Assembly (NCBI RefSeq): GCF_001431725.1
Contig: NZ_CP013106.1
Coordinates: forward strand, 3,038,001-3,102,000
From: Halomonas huangheensis
Lineage (GTDB): Bacteria; Pseudomonadota; Gammaproteobacteria; Pseudomonadales; Halomonadaceae
Direction of reading: 5' to 3'
Length of the DNA: 64,000 bases
A model generated the notes under the pieces. The model did no database searches. It saw only the letters and a program-made list of their open reading frames with translations, and was not told the origin of the DNA. Made by a program: the position numbers and the translations under genes. Positions 42,660 to 53,141 of this stretch are shown in pieces. Each line of letters starts with the position of its first letter. Within the stretch, counting starts at the first letter, position 1.

Positions 42660-43328
42660 ATGGGTTATCGCTTCAACGACCTGGTCGATGCCTGCCACGA
42701 TGAGTGGACGGCCTACATCGAGCATGATTTCGTGACTCAATTGGGCCGCGGAAGCCTGTCGCAAGACAGTTTTCGCCACTACCTGAAGCAGGATTATCTG
42801 TTCCTGATCCAGTTCTCTCGCGCCTATGCGCTGGCGGCCTACAAGAGCCACTCGCTCGACGAGTTGCGCAGTGCCTTCGAAGGTTTGAAGATCATTCTCG
42901 ACACCGAGATGCAGCTGCATCTCGATTACTGCGCCGAGTGGGGGATCACACAACACCAACTGGAAAACCTCCCCGAAGCCAGAGCCACCCTCGCCTATAC
43001 CCGCTATGTGCTGGACGCCGGAGCCCGTGGCGACCTACTCGACCTGCGTGTCGCGCTGGCCCCGTGCATGATCGGCTACGCCGATATCGCTCTGTGGCTG
43101 AACGAACAGGACTTCACCCAGCGCGGCAATGCCAACCCCTTCGACGCCTGGATCGCCATGTATCTGAGCGAGGAGTTCCAACAGGCCGCTCATCACGAAC
43201 GAGTCTGGCTGGATGAGCAACTCCGCCAACTCCCCGACGCCCATTTCCAGCGCCTGGCGCTGCTGTTTCGCGACGCCACACGCCTGGAGCGCGACTTCTG
43301 GCAGATGGGGCTCGACCTCAGCGACTGA
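42660..43328 (+). CDS. tenA: Thiaminase II / aminopyrimidine hydrolase TenA
   Basis: The product has 222 residues, all-helical. TenA hydrolyses aminopyrimidine breakdown products of thiamine for salvage. The catalytic Cys136 lies in VALAPCMIGYADIALWL and the C-terminal Glu210 in RLERDFWQMG; Asp and Tyr residues of the pyrimidine pocket lie in HYLKQDYLFLIQFSRAYALA. It lies directly under the TPP riboswitch and 108 bases ahead of thiC, so both are expected to respond to thiamine. Confidence 0.94.
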   Translation: MGYRFNDLVDACHDEWTAYIEHDFVTQLGRGSLSQDSFRHYLKQDYLFLIQFSRAYALAAYKSHSLDELRSAFEGLKIILDTEMQLHLDYCAEWGITQHQLENLPEARATLAYTRYVLDAGARGDLLDLRVALAPCMIGYADIALWLNEQDFTQRGNANPFDAWIAMYLSEEFQQAAHHERVWLDEQLRQLPDAHFQRLALLFRDATRLERDFWQMGLDLSD

Positions 43329-43366
43329 GAATGTTTCAGCACCGAGCGACGAGCCGCGGGCTTCTG

Positions 43367-43393
43367 GCTCTTACCTCTTCGCTCTTACCTCTT
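43367..43393. repeat. 14-bp tandem repeat between tenA and thiC
   Basis: GCTCTTACCTCTTC (43367-43380) is followed by GCTCTTACCTCTT (43381-43393) and a further CTCTTG. It lies 44 bases ahead of the thiC start. ATGAGGAG immediately before the start supplies the ribosome site. Confidence 0.75.
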
Positions 43394-43424
43394 GACTCTT
43401 GATACATACAACCATAACGAATGA

Positions 43425-45374
<1,950 letters not shown>

Positions 45375-45422
45375 ATTGTATCGCGACCTGTAGGTCGGAT
45401 CACACAGCACAAGTGCTGACTG

Positions 45423-45453
45423 CAGCCAGCCCCGGGCCGGGCTGGCTGTCCCT
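45423..45453 (+). terminator. Terminator of the tenA-thiC unit
   Basis: CAGCCAGCCC (45423-45432) pairs with GGGCTGGCTG (45439-45448), followed by TCCCTCTT. Confidence 0.75.
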
Positions 45454-45667
45454 CTTGGCCGTAACCCACCCATTAGACTTAAGTCCAGTAAAACAATACC
45501 TGTCGTTGATACACATCATTCGACTTTCACTCTCCCGCTGAACACCTGAATTTACCTCTCCAGATCAATCATCGACCCAGTGGGAGGTGATAGATTGCCC
45601 GCCAACCTCCCTGTTTTCAGTAGTCTCGACTACATTACCTGTCAGCTGCTGCTGTTCTGGAGATGGC

Positions 45668-46888
45668 ATGAACGACTGCATACTGGTCATCAACTGCGGC
45701 TCGTCCTCAATCAAGTTTGCGCTGGTTCCACTACAGGCCGATCACCCGCGCCCTGGCGGTCTGGTCGAACGACTGGGGACCTCGGAGCCAGTGCTCAAGA
45801 TCACCGATGAAAATGGTATCCGCCAGCAATTCGATCTGGCGGGTGCCGACCACCCCGCGGCCATGAAAGCGATTCTCGAGCATCTCGGCGAACGCCAGCC
45901 TATCGCTATTGGCCATCGAGTGGTCCACGGCGGAGAACGTTTCAAGAGCGCTACACTGATCGATGACGATGTCATCGATGGTATCCGCAAATGCACATCT
46001 CTGGCACCGCTGCACAACCCGGCCAACCTCGATGGTATTGAAGCGACTCGCCGTTTGTTTCCGGAATTGCCTCAGGTCGCGGTGTTCGACACGGCCTTCC
46101 ATCAGACCATGCCCGAGCATGCCTACCGCTATGCCATTCCCACCGAGCTGTACCAGAAGCACGGCATTCGCCGCTATGGCTTCCACGGCAGCAGCCATGC
46201 CTATATCACCGAGCGCCTTGCCGAGCTGAGCGAGCGCGGCACTGGCGGTTGGGTGATCGCTCACCTCGGCAATGGCTGCTCCGCCACAGCGGTCTGGCAA
46301 GGACGGAGCATGGACACCAGCATGGGCATGACACCGCTGGAGGGACTGGTGATGGGAACCCGTAGCGGTGATGTCGATCCTGGGCTGCATCTGCATCTGG
46401 CCAACCAGTGCGGTTGGAGCGTGCAGCAGATCGACCAGATGCTCAACAAGCACAGCGGCTTGATGGGGGTGTCGGGGCTATCCCCAGACATGCGTGACCT
46501 CGAACAGGCCGCCGACAAAGGTCATGCCGGCGCCCGCCTGGCACTGGATGTATTCTGCTATCGCCTGGCGCGCACCCTGGCGGCGTTGTCCTGCGCCCTA
46601 CCAAGGCTCGACGGTATCGCCTTCACCGGCGGCATCGGCGAGAACTCTCCGTTGGTGCGTGCTCGAGCATTGTCGATGATGAATGCGCTACGCCCGTGCC
46701 TGTCGGCTGCGGCCAACGAAAACCTGGCTCGCGGTAGTGAGGGTCGTATCGATCAGGCAAGGAATGACGATACTACCGAGGTCCGGCCCGAAATATGGGT
46801 CATCCCCACCGATGAGGAAGGCCATATAGCACGCGAGACCAGCGAGCTTGTGCAGACCCATGCCAACCACCCCGAGGCTCGGACATGA
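45668..46888 (+). CDS. ackA: Acetate kinase
   Basis: The product has 406 residues and interconverts acetate plus ATP and acetyl phosphate plus ADP in the cytoplasm. Sequence hallmarks are VINCGSSSIKFALV, GFHGSSHAYI, HLGNGCSATAV, DTSMGMTPLEGLVMGTRSGD and FTGGIGENSPL. The ATG at 45668 has CTGGAG six bases upstream; the longer frame to 45587 is unlikely. Its last four bases overlap the pta start (ATGA), so the two are coupled. Confidence 0.96.
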   Translation: MNDCILVINCGSSSIKFALVPLQADHPRPGGLVERLGTSEPVLKITDENGIRQQFDLAGADHPAAMKAILEHLGERQPIAIGHRVVHGGERFKSATLIDDDVIDGIRKCTSLAPLHNPANLDGIEATRRLFPELPQVAVFDTAFHQTMPEHAYRYAIPTELYQKHGIRRYGFHGSSHAYITERLAELSERGTGGWVIAHLGNGCSATAVWQGRSMDTSMGMTPLEGLVMGTRSGDVDPGLHLHLANQCGWSVQQIDQMLNKHSGLMGVSGLSPDMRDLEQAADKGHAGARLALDVFCYRLARTLAALSCALPRLDGIAFTGGIGENSPLVRARALSMMNALRPCLSAAANENLARGSEGRIDQARNDDTTEVRPEIWVIPTDEEGHIARETSELVQTHANHPEART

Positions 46889-49074
46889 ACACTGCTTCCC
46901 GTCCACGCACCCTGTTGCTGATCCCGGTCGATGAAGGCGTTGCACTGACATCCAGCGGGCTGGGCCTGATGCGTGGCATCGACTCGCTGGGCTTGCAGGG
47001 CGGCTTCCTGCAGCCGTTCTGCCAGACCACCACCGACGGCCAGGGCGAGCGTTCACGCATCCTGATCGCCAATACGCTGGGCATCGTCTCTCCCGTGCCA
47101 GTGGATCACGATACCCTCGATAAACTTCTCAACCGGGGCGATCGCGACACCCTGCTGGAAATGGCTGTTGAGCGCCATGCCCGGGTGGCCAGCCCTGGCC
47201 AGGGGGAGGAGCCGCCAGCTATCGTGGTGGTTGAAGGCCTCTGTCCCAGTTCCCAGTCAGCCTACGTATTCGAGCTCAACGTTCAGTTGGCCCAGGCACT
47301 GGATGCGCAAGTCGTACTGGTGGCCGATGGTCAAACCGCCAACGCTCGTGAGCTGGCCGAACGCCTGCGCATGCATGCCAATAGCCTCAACGCCTTTGGT
47401 GCCAACCGCGCCTGCGGTGTAATGTTGATGCGCCTGCCGGCATTGAACAGCGACAGTGAGGAAGAAGGGTCTGCTGTGCCCGCACCGTCCAGCGAACAGG
47501 CCTGTAAACTGCGCCAGCAATGGCAGCAACAGTTGCTTGTCGACGGCGGTCTGAAGCTTCCGGTGGTAGCAGCCGTGCCCTGGCATGCTTCACTCAGCGC
47601 ACAGCGCACCCTCGATATTGCCCAGGCGCTGGGTGCAGATATTCTCCATGAAGGTGAGGCCGGCCAACGTCGCGTCACTGGCATCACCCTGGGTGCGCGC
47701 AAGGCCGAGCATCAGCTCCACGCCCTGCGCCCCGGGCGCCTGATCGTCACCCCTGGCGACCGTGATGACACTTTGCTGGCCGCCGCTCTGGCAACCATGA
47801 ACGGCGTCAAGCTCGGTGGCTTGCTGTTGACCCACAACGAGCGGCCCAGCGAACAGTTGATCGATTTCTGCCGTCCGGCGCTGGAATCCGGCCTGCCAGT
47901 GCTCTCGATCGGTGATGACAGCTACTCAGCGGTCAAGCGTCTGGCGGAACTGCCCAATCACATTCCCTGCGATGACCCCGAGCGTGCCGAAGCCGTGGCC
48001 CACTTTATCGATGTGCATCTCGATCGTGAATGGATTGCCCAGTGGGTGCGTGCCGATGCCCTGCGTCGCCTGTCACCGGCGGCCTTCCGTCATCAGCTGG
48101 TGTCGCTGGCCCAGCAGCAGCGCCGTCGCATCGTGCTTCCCGAAGGCAGCGAGCCTCGCACTCTGGAAGCCGCAGTGATCTGCCAGCGCCGCGGTATCGC
48201 CGACTGCGTGCTGCTCGGCAAGCGCCAGGCGATTCTCGATGTCGCAGCAACCCGTGGCCTGGAGCTGCCCGAGGACCTGACGCTGATCGACCCAGACGAA
48301 GCGCGCGGCAACTACATTGCGCCAATGGTCGAGCGTCGTCGTGGCAAGCTCAATGAGCTGACCGCCGAGGCCCAGCTTCAGGATAGCGTGGTGCTCGGCA
48401 CCATGATGCTCGCCGAGGGCGATGTCGATGGTCTGGTTTCCGGCGCGATTCACACCACCGCCAATACCGTGCGTCCGGCGTTCCAGTTGATCAAGACCGC
48501 CCCCGGCTACAACCAGGTGTCATCGATCTTCTTCATGCTGCTGCCGGACCAGGTGCTGGTCTATGGAGACTGCGCCATCAACCCGGACCCCGACGCCGAG
48601 ACACTGGCCGAGATCGCGCTGCAGAGTGCCGCCTCCGCCGAAGCCTTCGGCATCGAGCCCAGGGTGGCAATGATCAGCTATTCCACCGGAGAGTCCGGCA
48701 CCGGCGCCGACGTCGACAAGGTTCGCGAAGCGACGCGTATTGCTCGTGAGCGTGCACCGCATCTGGCCATCGATGGGCCGCTGCAGTATGACGCTGCCGC
48801 CATCGCCAGCGTCGGCCGCCAGAAGGCTCCCGACTCCCCGGTTGCAGGCAGGGCTACGGTGTTCGTGTTCCCCGACCTCAACACCGGCAACACCACCTAC
48901 AAGGCGGTGCAGCGTAGCGCCCGAGTCATCAGCATCGGTCCGATGCTCCAGGGCCTCAACAAGCCGGTCAATGACCTGTCACGTGGCGCTCTGGTCGACG
49001 ATATCGTCTACACCATCGCGCTGACCGCCATTCAGGCCAACCAGCGCGGAGTCTCTGATACCTCGAGCAGCTGA
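46885..49074 (+). CDS. pta: Phosphate acetyltransferase, long form
   Basis: The product has 729 residues, the three-domain gammaproteobacterial Pta. An N-terminal P-loop-like regulatory domain (1-230, VEGLCPS), a middle DRTGG domain (230-370, GDRDDTLLAAALATMNGVKL) and the C-terminal catalytic PTA domain (from about 395, SGAIHTTANTVRPAFQLIKT, SYSTGESGTGAD) are all present. It exchanges acetyl-CoA and acetyl phosphate and with AckA completes acetate production or uptake. Acetyl phosphate made from sulfoacetaldehyde would also enter metabolism here. A terminator follows 21 bases after the stop. Confidence 0.96.
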   Translation: MNTASRPRTLLLIPVDEGVALTSSGLGLMRGIDSLGLQGGFLQPFCQTTTDGQGERSRILIANTLGIVSPVPVDHDTLDKLLNRGDRDTLLEMAVERHARVASPGQGEEPPAIVVVEGLCPSSQSAYVFELNVQLAQALDAQVVLVADGQTANARELAERLRMHANSLNAFGANRACGVMLMRLPALNSDSEEEGSAVPAPSSEQACKLRQQWQQQLLVDGGLKLPVVAAVPWHASLSAQRTLDIAQALGADILHEGEAGQRRVTGITLGARKAEHQLHALRPGRLIVTPGDRDDTLLAAALATMNGVKLGGLLLTHNERPSEQLIDFCRPALESGLPVLSIGDDSYSAVKRLAELPNHIPCDDPERAEAVAHFIDVHLDREWIAQWVRADALRRLSPAAFRHQLVSLAQQQRRRIVLPEGSEPRTLEAAVICQRRGIADCVLLGKRQAILDVAATRGLELPEDLTLIDPDEARGNYIAPMVERRRGKLNELTAEAQLQDSVVLGTMMLAEGDVDGLVSGAIHTTANTVRPAFQLIKTAPGYNQVSSIFFMLLPDQVLVYGDCAINPDPDAETLAEIALQSAASAEAFGIEPRVAMISYSTGESGTGADVDKVREATRIARERAPHLAIDGPLQYDAAAIASVGRQKAPDSPVAGRATVFVFPDLNTGNTTYKAVQRSARVISIGPMLQGLNKPVNDLSRGALVDDIVYTIALTAIQANQRGVSDTSSS

Positions 49075-49094
49075 CGTGCCGAGCGTCTGACCAC

Positions 49095-49145
49095 AGCCAC
49101 CGCCCCGGGATGCTCGCTGATTTCGGGGCGGTGGCTTTAATCTTC
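49095..49145 (+). terminator. Terminator of ackA-pta
   Basis: AGCCACCGCCCCG (49095-49107) pairs with CGGGGCGGTGGCT (49124-49136), followed by TTAATCTT. Confidence 0.85.
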
Positions 49146-49148
49146 CCC

Positions 49149-49210
49149 GCATCCTTGCATCCTTGCATCCTTGCATCCTTGCATCCTTGCATCCTTGCAT
49201 CCTTGCATCC
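49149..49210. repeat. 8-bp tandem repeat, 7.75 copies
   Basis: GCATCCTT is repeated perfectly seven times (49149-49204) and ends with GCATCC. It lies between the pta terminator and the IclR promoter. There are no spacers, so it is a simple satellite, not a CRISPR array. Confidence 0.97.
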
Positions 49211-49255
49211 AGAAACTATCGGCCTTCCTCCCCGCACGGCCCCTTGTCGGAAACA

Positions 49256-49290
49256 TCTCACTAAGTGAGACGAATTTGCCGTTTAGTCTC
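49256..49290. promoter_or_regulatory. Candidate operator, overlapping palindromes ahead of the IclR gene
   Basis: TCTCACTAAGTGAGA (49256-49270) is a perfect palindrome with 7-base arms. It overlaps a wider GAGAC (49267-49271) ... GTCTC (49286-49290) pair. It lies 71 bases before the IclR ATG and may be its own operator. GAGAC/GTCTC half-sites recur at 56037-56051. Confidence 0.55.
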
Positions 49291-49360
49291 GCTATGCTCA
49301 GCGGTAGTTAACATTCATCATTCCATGCTCACCTGACCAGCGACTCAGCAGGCTATCGCC

Positions 49361-50140
49361 ATGCCTCACTCAGGGCCTTCGACGCTCCACCATGCCATGC
49401 AGCTCCTCCAGATCACGGCCGCGGGTGGCTACCGTGGTGCCGGTATCGACGACTTCATGGAAGCCACCGAGCTGAGTCGGCCCACCGTCTATCGCTTGCT
49501 CCAGGGGCTCAAGGCCCAGGGCTTCCTGCGCAGCGGGCCAGTACGCGGTCGCTATCTCCTCGGCTATGAACTGCTGGTGCTGGGCGCTCAGGCGGGCAAC
49601 GGCTCCGGACTTCGTGATCTGGCGCGCCCCCGATTGCTGTCGCTGGCGCAGCGCCTTGGTGACAGCTTCTATCTGTTTGCCCGCGACGGTATTCATGCGG
49701 TCTGCCTGGAAGTACAGAACGGAGAGTATCCGGTAGGGAGTTTTGTGCGTGCCACCGGAGGCCGAGTTCCACTCGGGGTTGGCCAGGCGTCGATTGCCTT
49801 GATGGCCTACCTGGAACCCGCCGAACGCCGCACCATCCTGCAGCACGGCCAGGCTCAGCTACAGGCCCGATACCGTATCTCCGCGCAGGATGTAGAGACA
49901 GAGATCGACTTCCTGCACCAGCACGGCTACGCGCGCGGCGCAGAAGGCAGCCAGCTGCCCGAGTATGGCGGTCTGGCGGTGCCGATTCTCGACCACAGTG
50001 GCCATCCGCTGGGGGCACTGAGCTGCTCGATGCTCAAGTCCCGGATGAGTGAAGAGCACGTCGCCGAGGTGCTCCAGGCGATGCATGAAGCCGCCAGGGA
50101 CATGGTCAGGGAAGCTCACAGTCTGCTGTATCTCGAATAG
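49361..50140 (+). CDS. IclR-family transcriptional regulator
   Basis: The product has 259 residues. A winged helix-turn-helix (10-70, DDFMEATELSRPTVYRLLQG) is followed by the GAF-like effector domain (about 80-250) with PLGVGQASIALMAYL and the typical C-terminal LGALSCSML. The family senses small carboxylates or aromatics. The start is the ATG at 49361. The next genes, a FAD oxidoreductase and an NhaC antiporter, are read in the same direction and are likely targets. The stop codon is inside a 19-bp tandem duplication. Confidence 0.9.
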   Translation: MPHSGPSTLHHAMQLLQITAAGGYRGAGIDDFMEATELSRPTVYRLLQGLKAQGFLRSGPVRGRYLLGYELLVLGAQAGNGSGLRDLARPRLLSLAQRLGDSFYLFARDGIHAVCLEVQNGEYPVGSFVRATGGRVPLGVGQASIALMAYLEPAERRTILQHGQAQLQARYRISAQDVETEIDFLHQHGYARGAEGSQLPEYGGLAVPILDHSGHPLGALSCSMLKSRMSEEHVAEVLQAMHEAARDMVREAHSLLYLE

Positions 50141-50175
50141 CCTGCTGTACGTTGCATAGCCTGCTGTGCGTTGAA
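50138..50175. repeat. 19-bp tandem duplication covering the IclR stop codon
   Basis: TAGCCTGCTGTACGTTGCA (50138-50156) is followed by TAGCCTGCTGTGCGTTGAA (50157-50175). The first copy starts with the stop codon itself, so the event duplicated a stop-containing segment. Confidence 0.85.
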
Positions 50176-50238
50176 TCGAGGCTTCTCTGTCGAATCGCTG
50201 AATCACAACAATCGTCTCTCAGGAACCGTGCTCCACCC

Positions 50239-51528
50239 ATGACCTCCGCGACTCATCCGCAGCACCAGCGCCCCTGTGGCTGGAACGCTCAACTGCCACC
50301 GCGCCCCGCCCTGCCAGCTGTCACTGGTTGCGAGCAAGCCGATGTGGTGATCATCGGCGCAGGCTTTACCGGTCTTTCGGCCGCGCGACGCTGGCATAGC
50401 GCTCGCCCCGAGGACCGCATTCTGGTACTCGACGCCGATACTGTTGGCGAGGGTAGTCCCGGTCGCAATTCAGGGTTCATGCTCGAGATCGCCCTGGCCA
50501 ATGACGCCTCACCCAGCCAACTCGAACGCATGTCACAGCTCAATGCCCTGAGCCGTGGGACCATGGCCCATCTACGCCAACTGGTGGATGAGCATGGTAT
50601 AGATTGCCAATTGGTACGCGCCGGCACCTATCGCGCGGCGCGCAGTAGCCAGGGCAGAAATGCCCTCGACAGCTATGCCTCCTTTCTACGCAGATCCTTC
50701 CTTACGCACCAATGGCTGAACGAGGAACAACTGCAGGAATGCATCGGCACCCGCTATTACCAACATGGCATCTACTCCCCGGATTGTTCGCTGGTACAGC
50801 CAGCTGCATTGATACGCGGTCTTGCTGATGCTCTACCGCCGAGCATCAGACTTCACGAGAACAGCCCTGCCACCTCTGTTATCGCGGATGGAGCTCAGTG
50901 GGTTGTTACCACGCCAGCGGGAGAAATCCGTAGCCCGCGGGTAATGCTGGCCAACAATGCCTTTTCCAGAGCGCTGGGCGCCGACCGCTCCCGACTGACG
51001 GCCATCTATACCTACGCCGCGGTTACCAACATCCTCGAAGACACCACGCGCCAACGAGTGATACCGCAACAATGGGGGCTATTACCGGCTCATCGGCTGG
51101 GCTGCACTCTGCGCACCACAGCAGATGGCAGGCTGATGATCCGCTCGCGCTACAGCTATGAGCGTGAAGAGGACAACACAAGAGTCGAACAGTCACTACT
51201 CACCAGCCTGCAGCGACGTTATCCCGAATTGGATATCTCGCGTTTCGATGCCATCTGGGGCGGCACGACAGGACTGACCCACAATGGCGCTCCGCTATGG
51301 GGCCAGATCCAACCGGGGCTGTTTGTCTCCGCAGGCTGCAACGGTGGCGGCATCGTCAAGGGCACCTTTCTTGGCGATGCCCTGGCGCGGCTGGCTCTGG
51401 GACAGGAGGTAGAGGATATCGACAGCCTGTTCGGACGTGCCGATTGGATGCCCCCCGAACCGCTCAGGCGCGGCGCCTTCCACCTAATCGCCAGCTGGGA
51501 GCGACAACGCGCCAGCGCAGAGATCTGA
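50239..51528 (+). CDS. FAD-dependent amine/amino-acid oxidoreductase (DAO family)
   Basis: The product has 429 residues. The dinucleotide fold is DVVIIGAGFTGLSAARRW (about 35-52), then GRNSGFML near 77 and GCNGGGIVKGTFLGDALARL near the end, the pattern of PuuB-like oxidases of gamma-glutamylputrescine and related amines. The substrate is unknown. The ATG at 50239 gives the usual short leader; an AGGA lies 14 bases upstream, further than ideal, so the start is less certain. It lies between an IclR regulator and an NhaC-family antiporter in the same direction. Confidence 0.88.
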   Translation: MTSATHPQHQRPCGWNAQLPPRPALPAVTGCEQADVVIIGAGFTGLSAARRWHSARPEDRILVLDADTVGEGSPGRNSGFMLEIALANDASPSQLERMSQLNALSRGTMAHLRQLVDEHGIDCQLVRAGTYRAARSSQGRNALDSYASFLRRSFLTHQWLNEEQLQECIGTRYYQHGIYSPDCSLVQPAALIRGLADALPPSIRLHENSPATSVIADGAQWVVTTPAGEIRSPRVMLANNAFSRALGADRSRLTAIYTYAAVTNILEDTTRQRVIPQQWGLLPAHRLGCTLRTTADGRLMIRSRYSYEREEDNTRVEQSLLTSLQRRYPELDISRFDAIWGGTTGLTHNGAPLWGQIQPGLFVSAGCNGGGIVKGTFLGDALARLALGQEVEDIDSLFGRADWMPPEPLRRGAFHLIASWERQRASAEI

Positions 51529-51662
51529 AGCGCTTCACTGCCATTGTTCCGAAGCGATCGCGATACCGCGATCGCTCAAACCGCCCTGTATCAGAACGTC
51601 CACCGCAACCATCCATCACAACAATTCACCACAACCATTCATCACAACAACAAGGACAGCTC

Positions 51663-53069
51663 ATGGAACCCCAAGACCATCTCGGCCTGCTGTCAGTCAT
51701 GCCGGCCGCCATCGCCATAATCCTTGCCTTCGTCACCCGCAATACTGTGTTCTCGCTCGCCGTTGCCTGCTTCGCCGGTGTGCTGGCCATGGGCAGCGGA
51801 CTGATGGGTTTTCCTACCCTGCTCAAGGAAACGCTTGGCACCACCAGCTTCTCCTGGATTCTGCTGCTCGAGCTGTTCATCGGTACCGTCATTGCCTTCT
51901 TCCAGCGCACAGGCGCCATCCAGAACTTCTCCGCCTGGGTCGAGCGCCGCAAGCTATCACGAGTTCGCGTACAGCTCGTCGGCTGGTTCATGGGCATGTT
52001 CGTGTTCTTCAGCGACTACTTCAGCCCGCTGTTTGTCGGCACCACCACTCGCGGCCTCACCGACCGTTACCATGTCTCGCGGGAGAAGCTGGCCTATATC
52101 GCCGATTCCACGTCAGCACCGGTCAGCGTGCTGGTACCGATCACCGGCTGGGCGGTGTTCATCGCTGGTCTGCTGATCGGTATTGGTCCGATCGAGAATG
52201 CCGACCAGGCCATGTCGGTATTCGTGCATGCGATCCCGTTCAATATCTACGCCTGGCTGTCTGTGGCGCTGGTGGGGTTGGTCATCGTAGGTATCGTGCC
52301 GCTGTTCGGCCCGATGAAGAAGGCCGAACGGCGCGCGATTGAGGAAGGCAAGGTACTGCGTGACGGAGCGGACCCATTGATGGGTGAGGAACTGACCGAT
52401 ATCACTCCCTACCCCGGCGTCAAGACCAGCCTACTGGTGAACTTCATCCTGCCGGTGCTGGTGGTGATCAGCATTGCGGTGGGCACCTTCATCGTCATGG
52501 GCTCAGCCAAGACCATGGAAGCTTTCCTCGCTGCCGCTGTGGTATTGGGGGTCTGCATGCGCCTGCAGGGGATTCCGTTCAATGACATCATGAAGACTGC
52601 CACGGCAGGCATGAAGGGCGTGATGCCGGCGATCATCATCCTCGCACTGGCCTACTCGCTGAATCAGTTGTCGAAGGATATGGGCACCGCGGACTATATC
52701 GTTCAGGCCACCGAGGCCTGGCTGACACCGGCGTTACTGCCGGCGCTGACGTTCCTGATCGCTGCGATCATCGCCTTCTCGACAGGAACCTCCTGGGGTA
52801 CTTTCGCCATCATGGTGCCGCTGTCGATGCCGGTCGCCTTCACCTTCAGCGCTGACGAAGTCTCGCTGCTGGTTTATGCCACCCTCGCCGCCGTGGCCGG
52901 AGGCGGAGTATTCGGTGATCACTGCTCACCGCTGTCCGATACTTCGGTATTGGCATCAACCGGCGCGGCCTCGGACCACATCGACCACATCAAGACGCAG
53001 ATTCCCTTCGCACTGCTGACGGCAGTCATCGCCCTGATCAGCTATATCATCATCGGCACCATGCTGTAA
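51663..53069 (+). CDS. NhaC-family Na+/H+ antiporter
   Basis: The product has 468 residues with about eleven hydrophobic segments. FFSDYFSPLFVGTTTRGLTD and ADSTSAPVSVLVPITGWAVF are the ion-site regions, and GGGVFGDHCSPLSDTSVLAS is the second half-site motif of the NhaC family. Members exchange Na+ for protons, and some exchange metabolites such as malate or lactate instead. GGACAGCTC precedes the ATG. Repeats of CATCACAAC and CACCACAAC fill the 60 bases upstream. Context next to an amine oxidase suggests a substrate carrier as an alternative role. Confidence 0.88.
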   Translation: MEPQDHLGLLSVMPAAIAIILAFVTRNTVFSLAVACFAGVLAMGSGLMGFPTLLKETLGTTSFSWILLLELFIGTVIAFFQRTGAIQNFSAWVERRKLSRVRVQLVGWFMGMFVFFSDYFSPLFVGTTTRGLTDRYHVSREKLAYIADSTSAPVSVLVPITGWAVFIAGLLIGIGPIENADQAMSVFVHAIPFNIYAWLSVALVGLVIVGIVPLFGPMKKAERRAIEEGKVLRDGADPLMGEELTDITPYPGVKTSLLVNFILPVLVVISIAVGTFIVMGSAKTMEAFLAAAVVLGVCMRLQGIPFNDIMKTATAGMKGVMPAIIILALAYSLNQLSKDMGTADYIVQATEAWLTPALLPALTFLIAAIIAFSTGTSWGTFAIMVPLSMPVAFTFSADEVSLLVYATLAAVAGGGVFGDHCSPLSDTSVLASTGAASDHIDHIKTQIPFALLTAVIALISYIIIGTML

Positions 53070-53088
53070 TAGATCGGCCTTCAGAAGC

Positions 53089-53127
53089 GACGACTCCATG
53101 GTCATAGCAAGCCATGGAGCCGTCGTC
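53089..53127. terminator. Bidirectional terminator
   Basis: An inner TCCATGG/CCATGGA stem (53095-53118) is extended by GACGAC (53089-53094) and GTCGTC (53122-53127) with a small bulge. It separates convergent nhaC-like and yeiH-like genes. Confidence 0.75.
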
Positions 53128-53141
53128 CTGTCGATATCGCA

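Noticed and set aside
49149..49210. CRISPR-like array
   Set aside because: The unit is 8 bp with no spacers; it is a simple tandem repeat.
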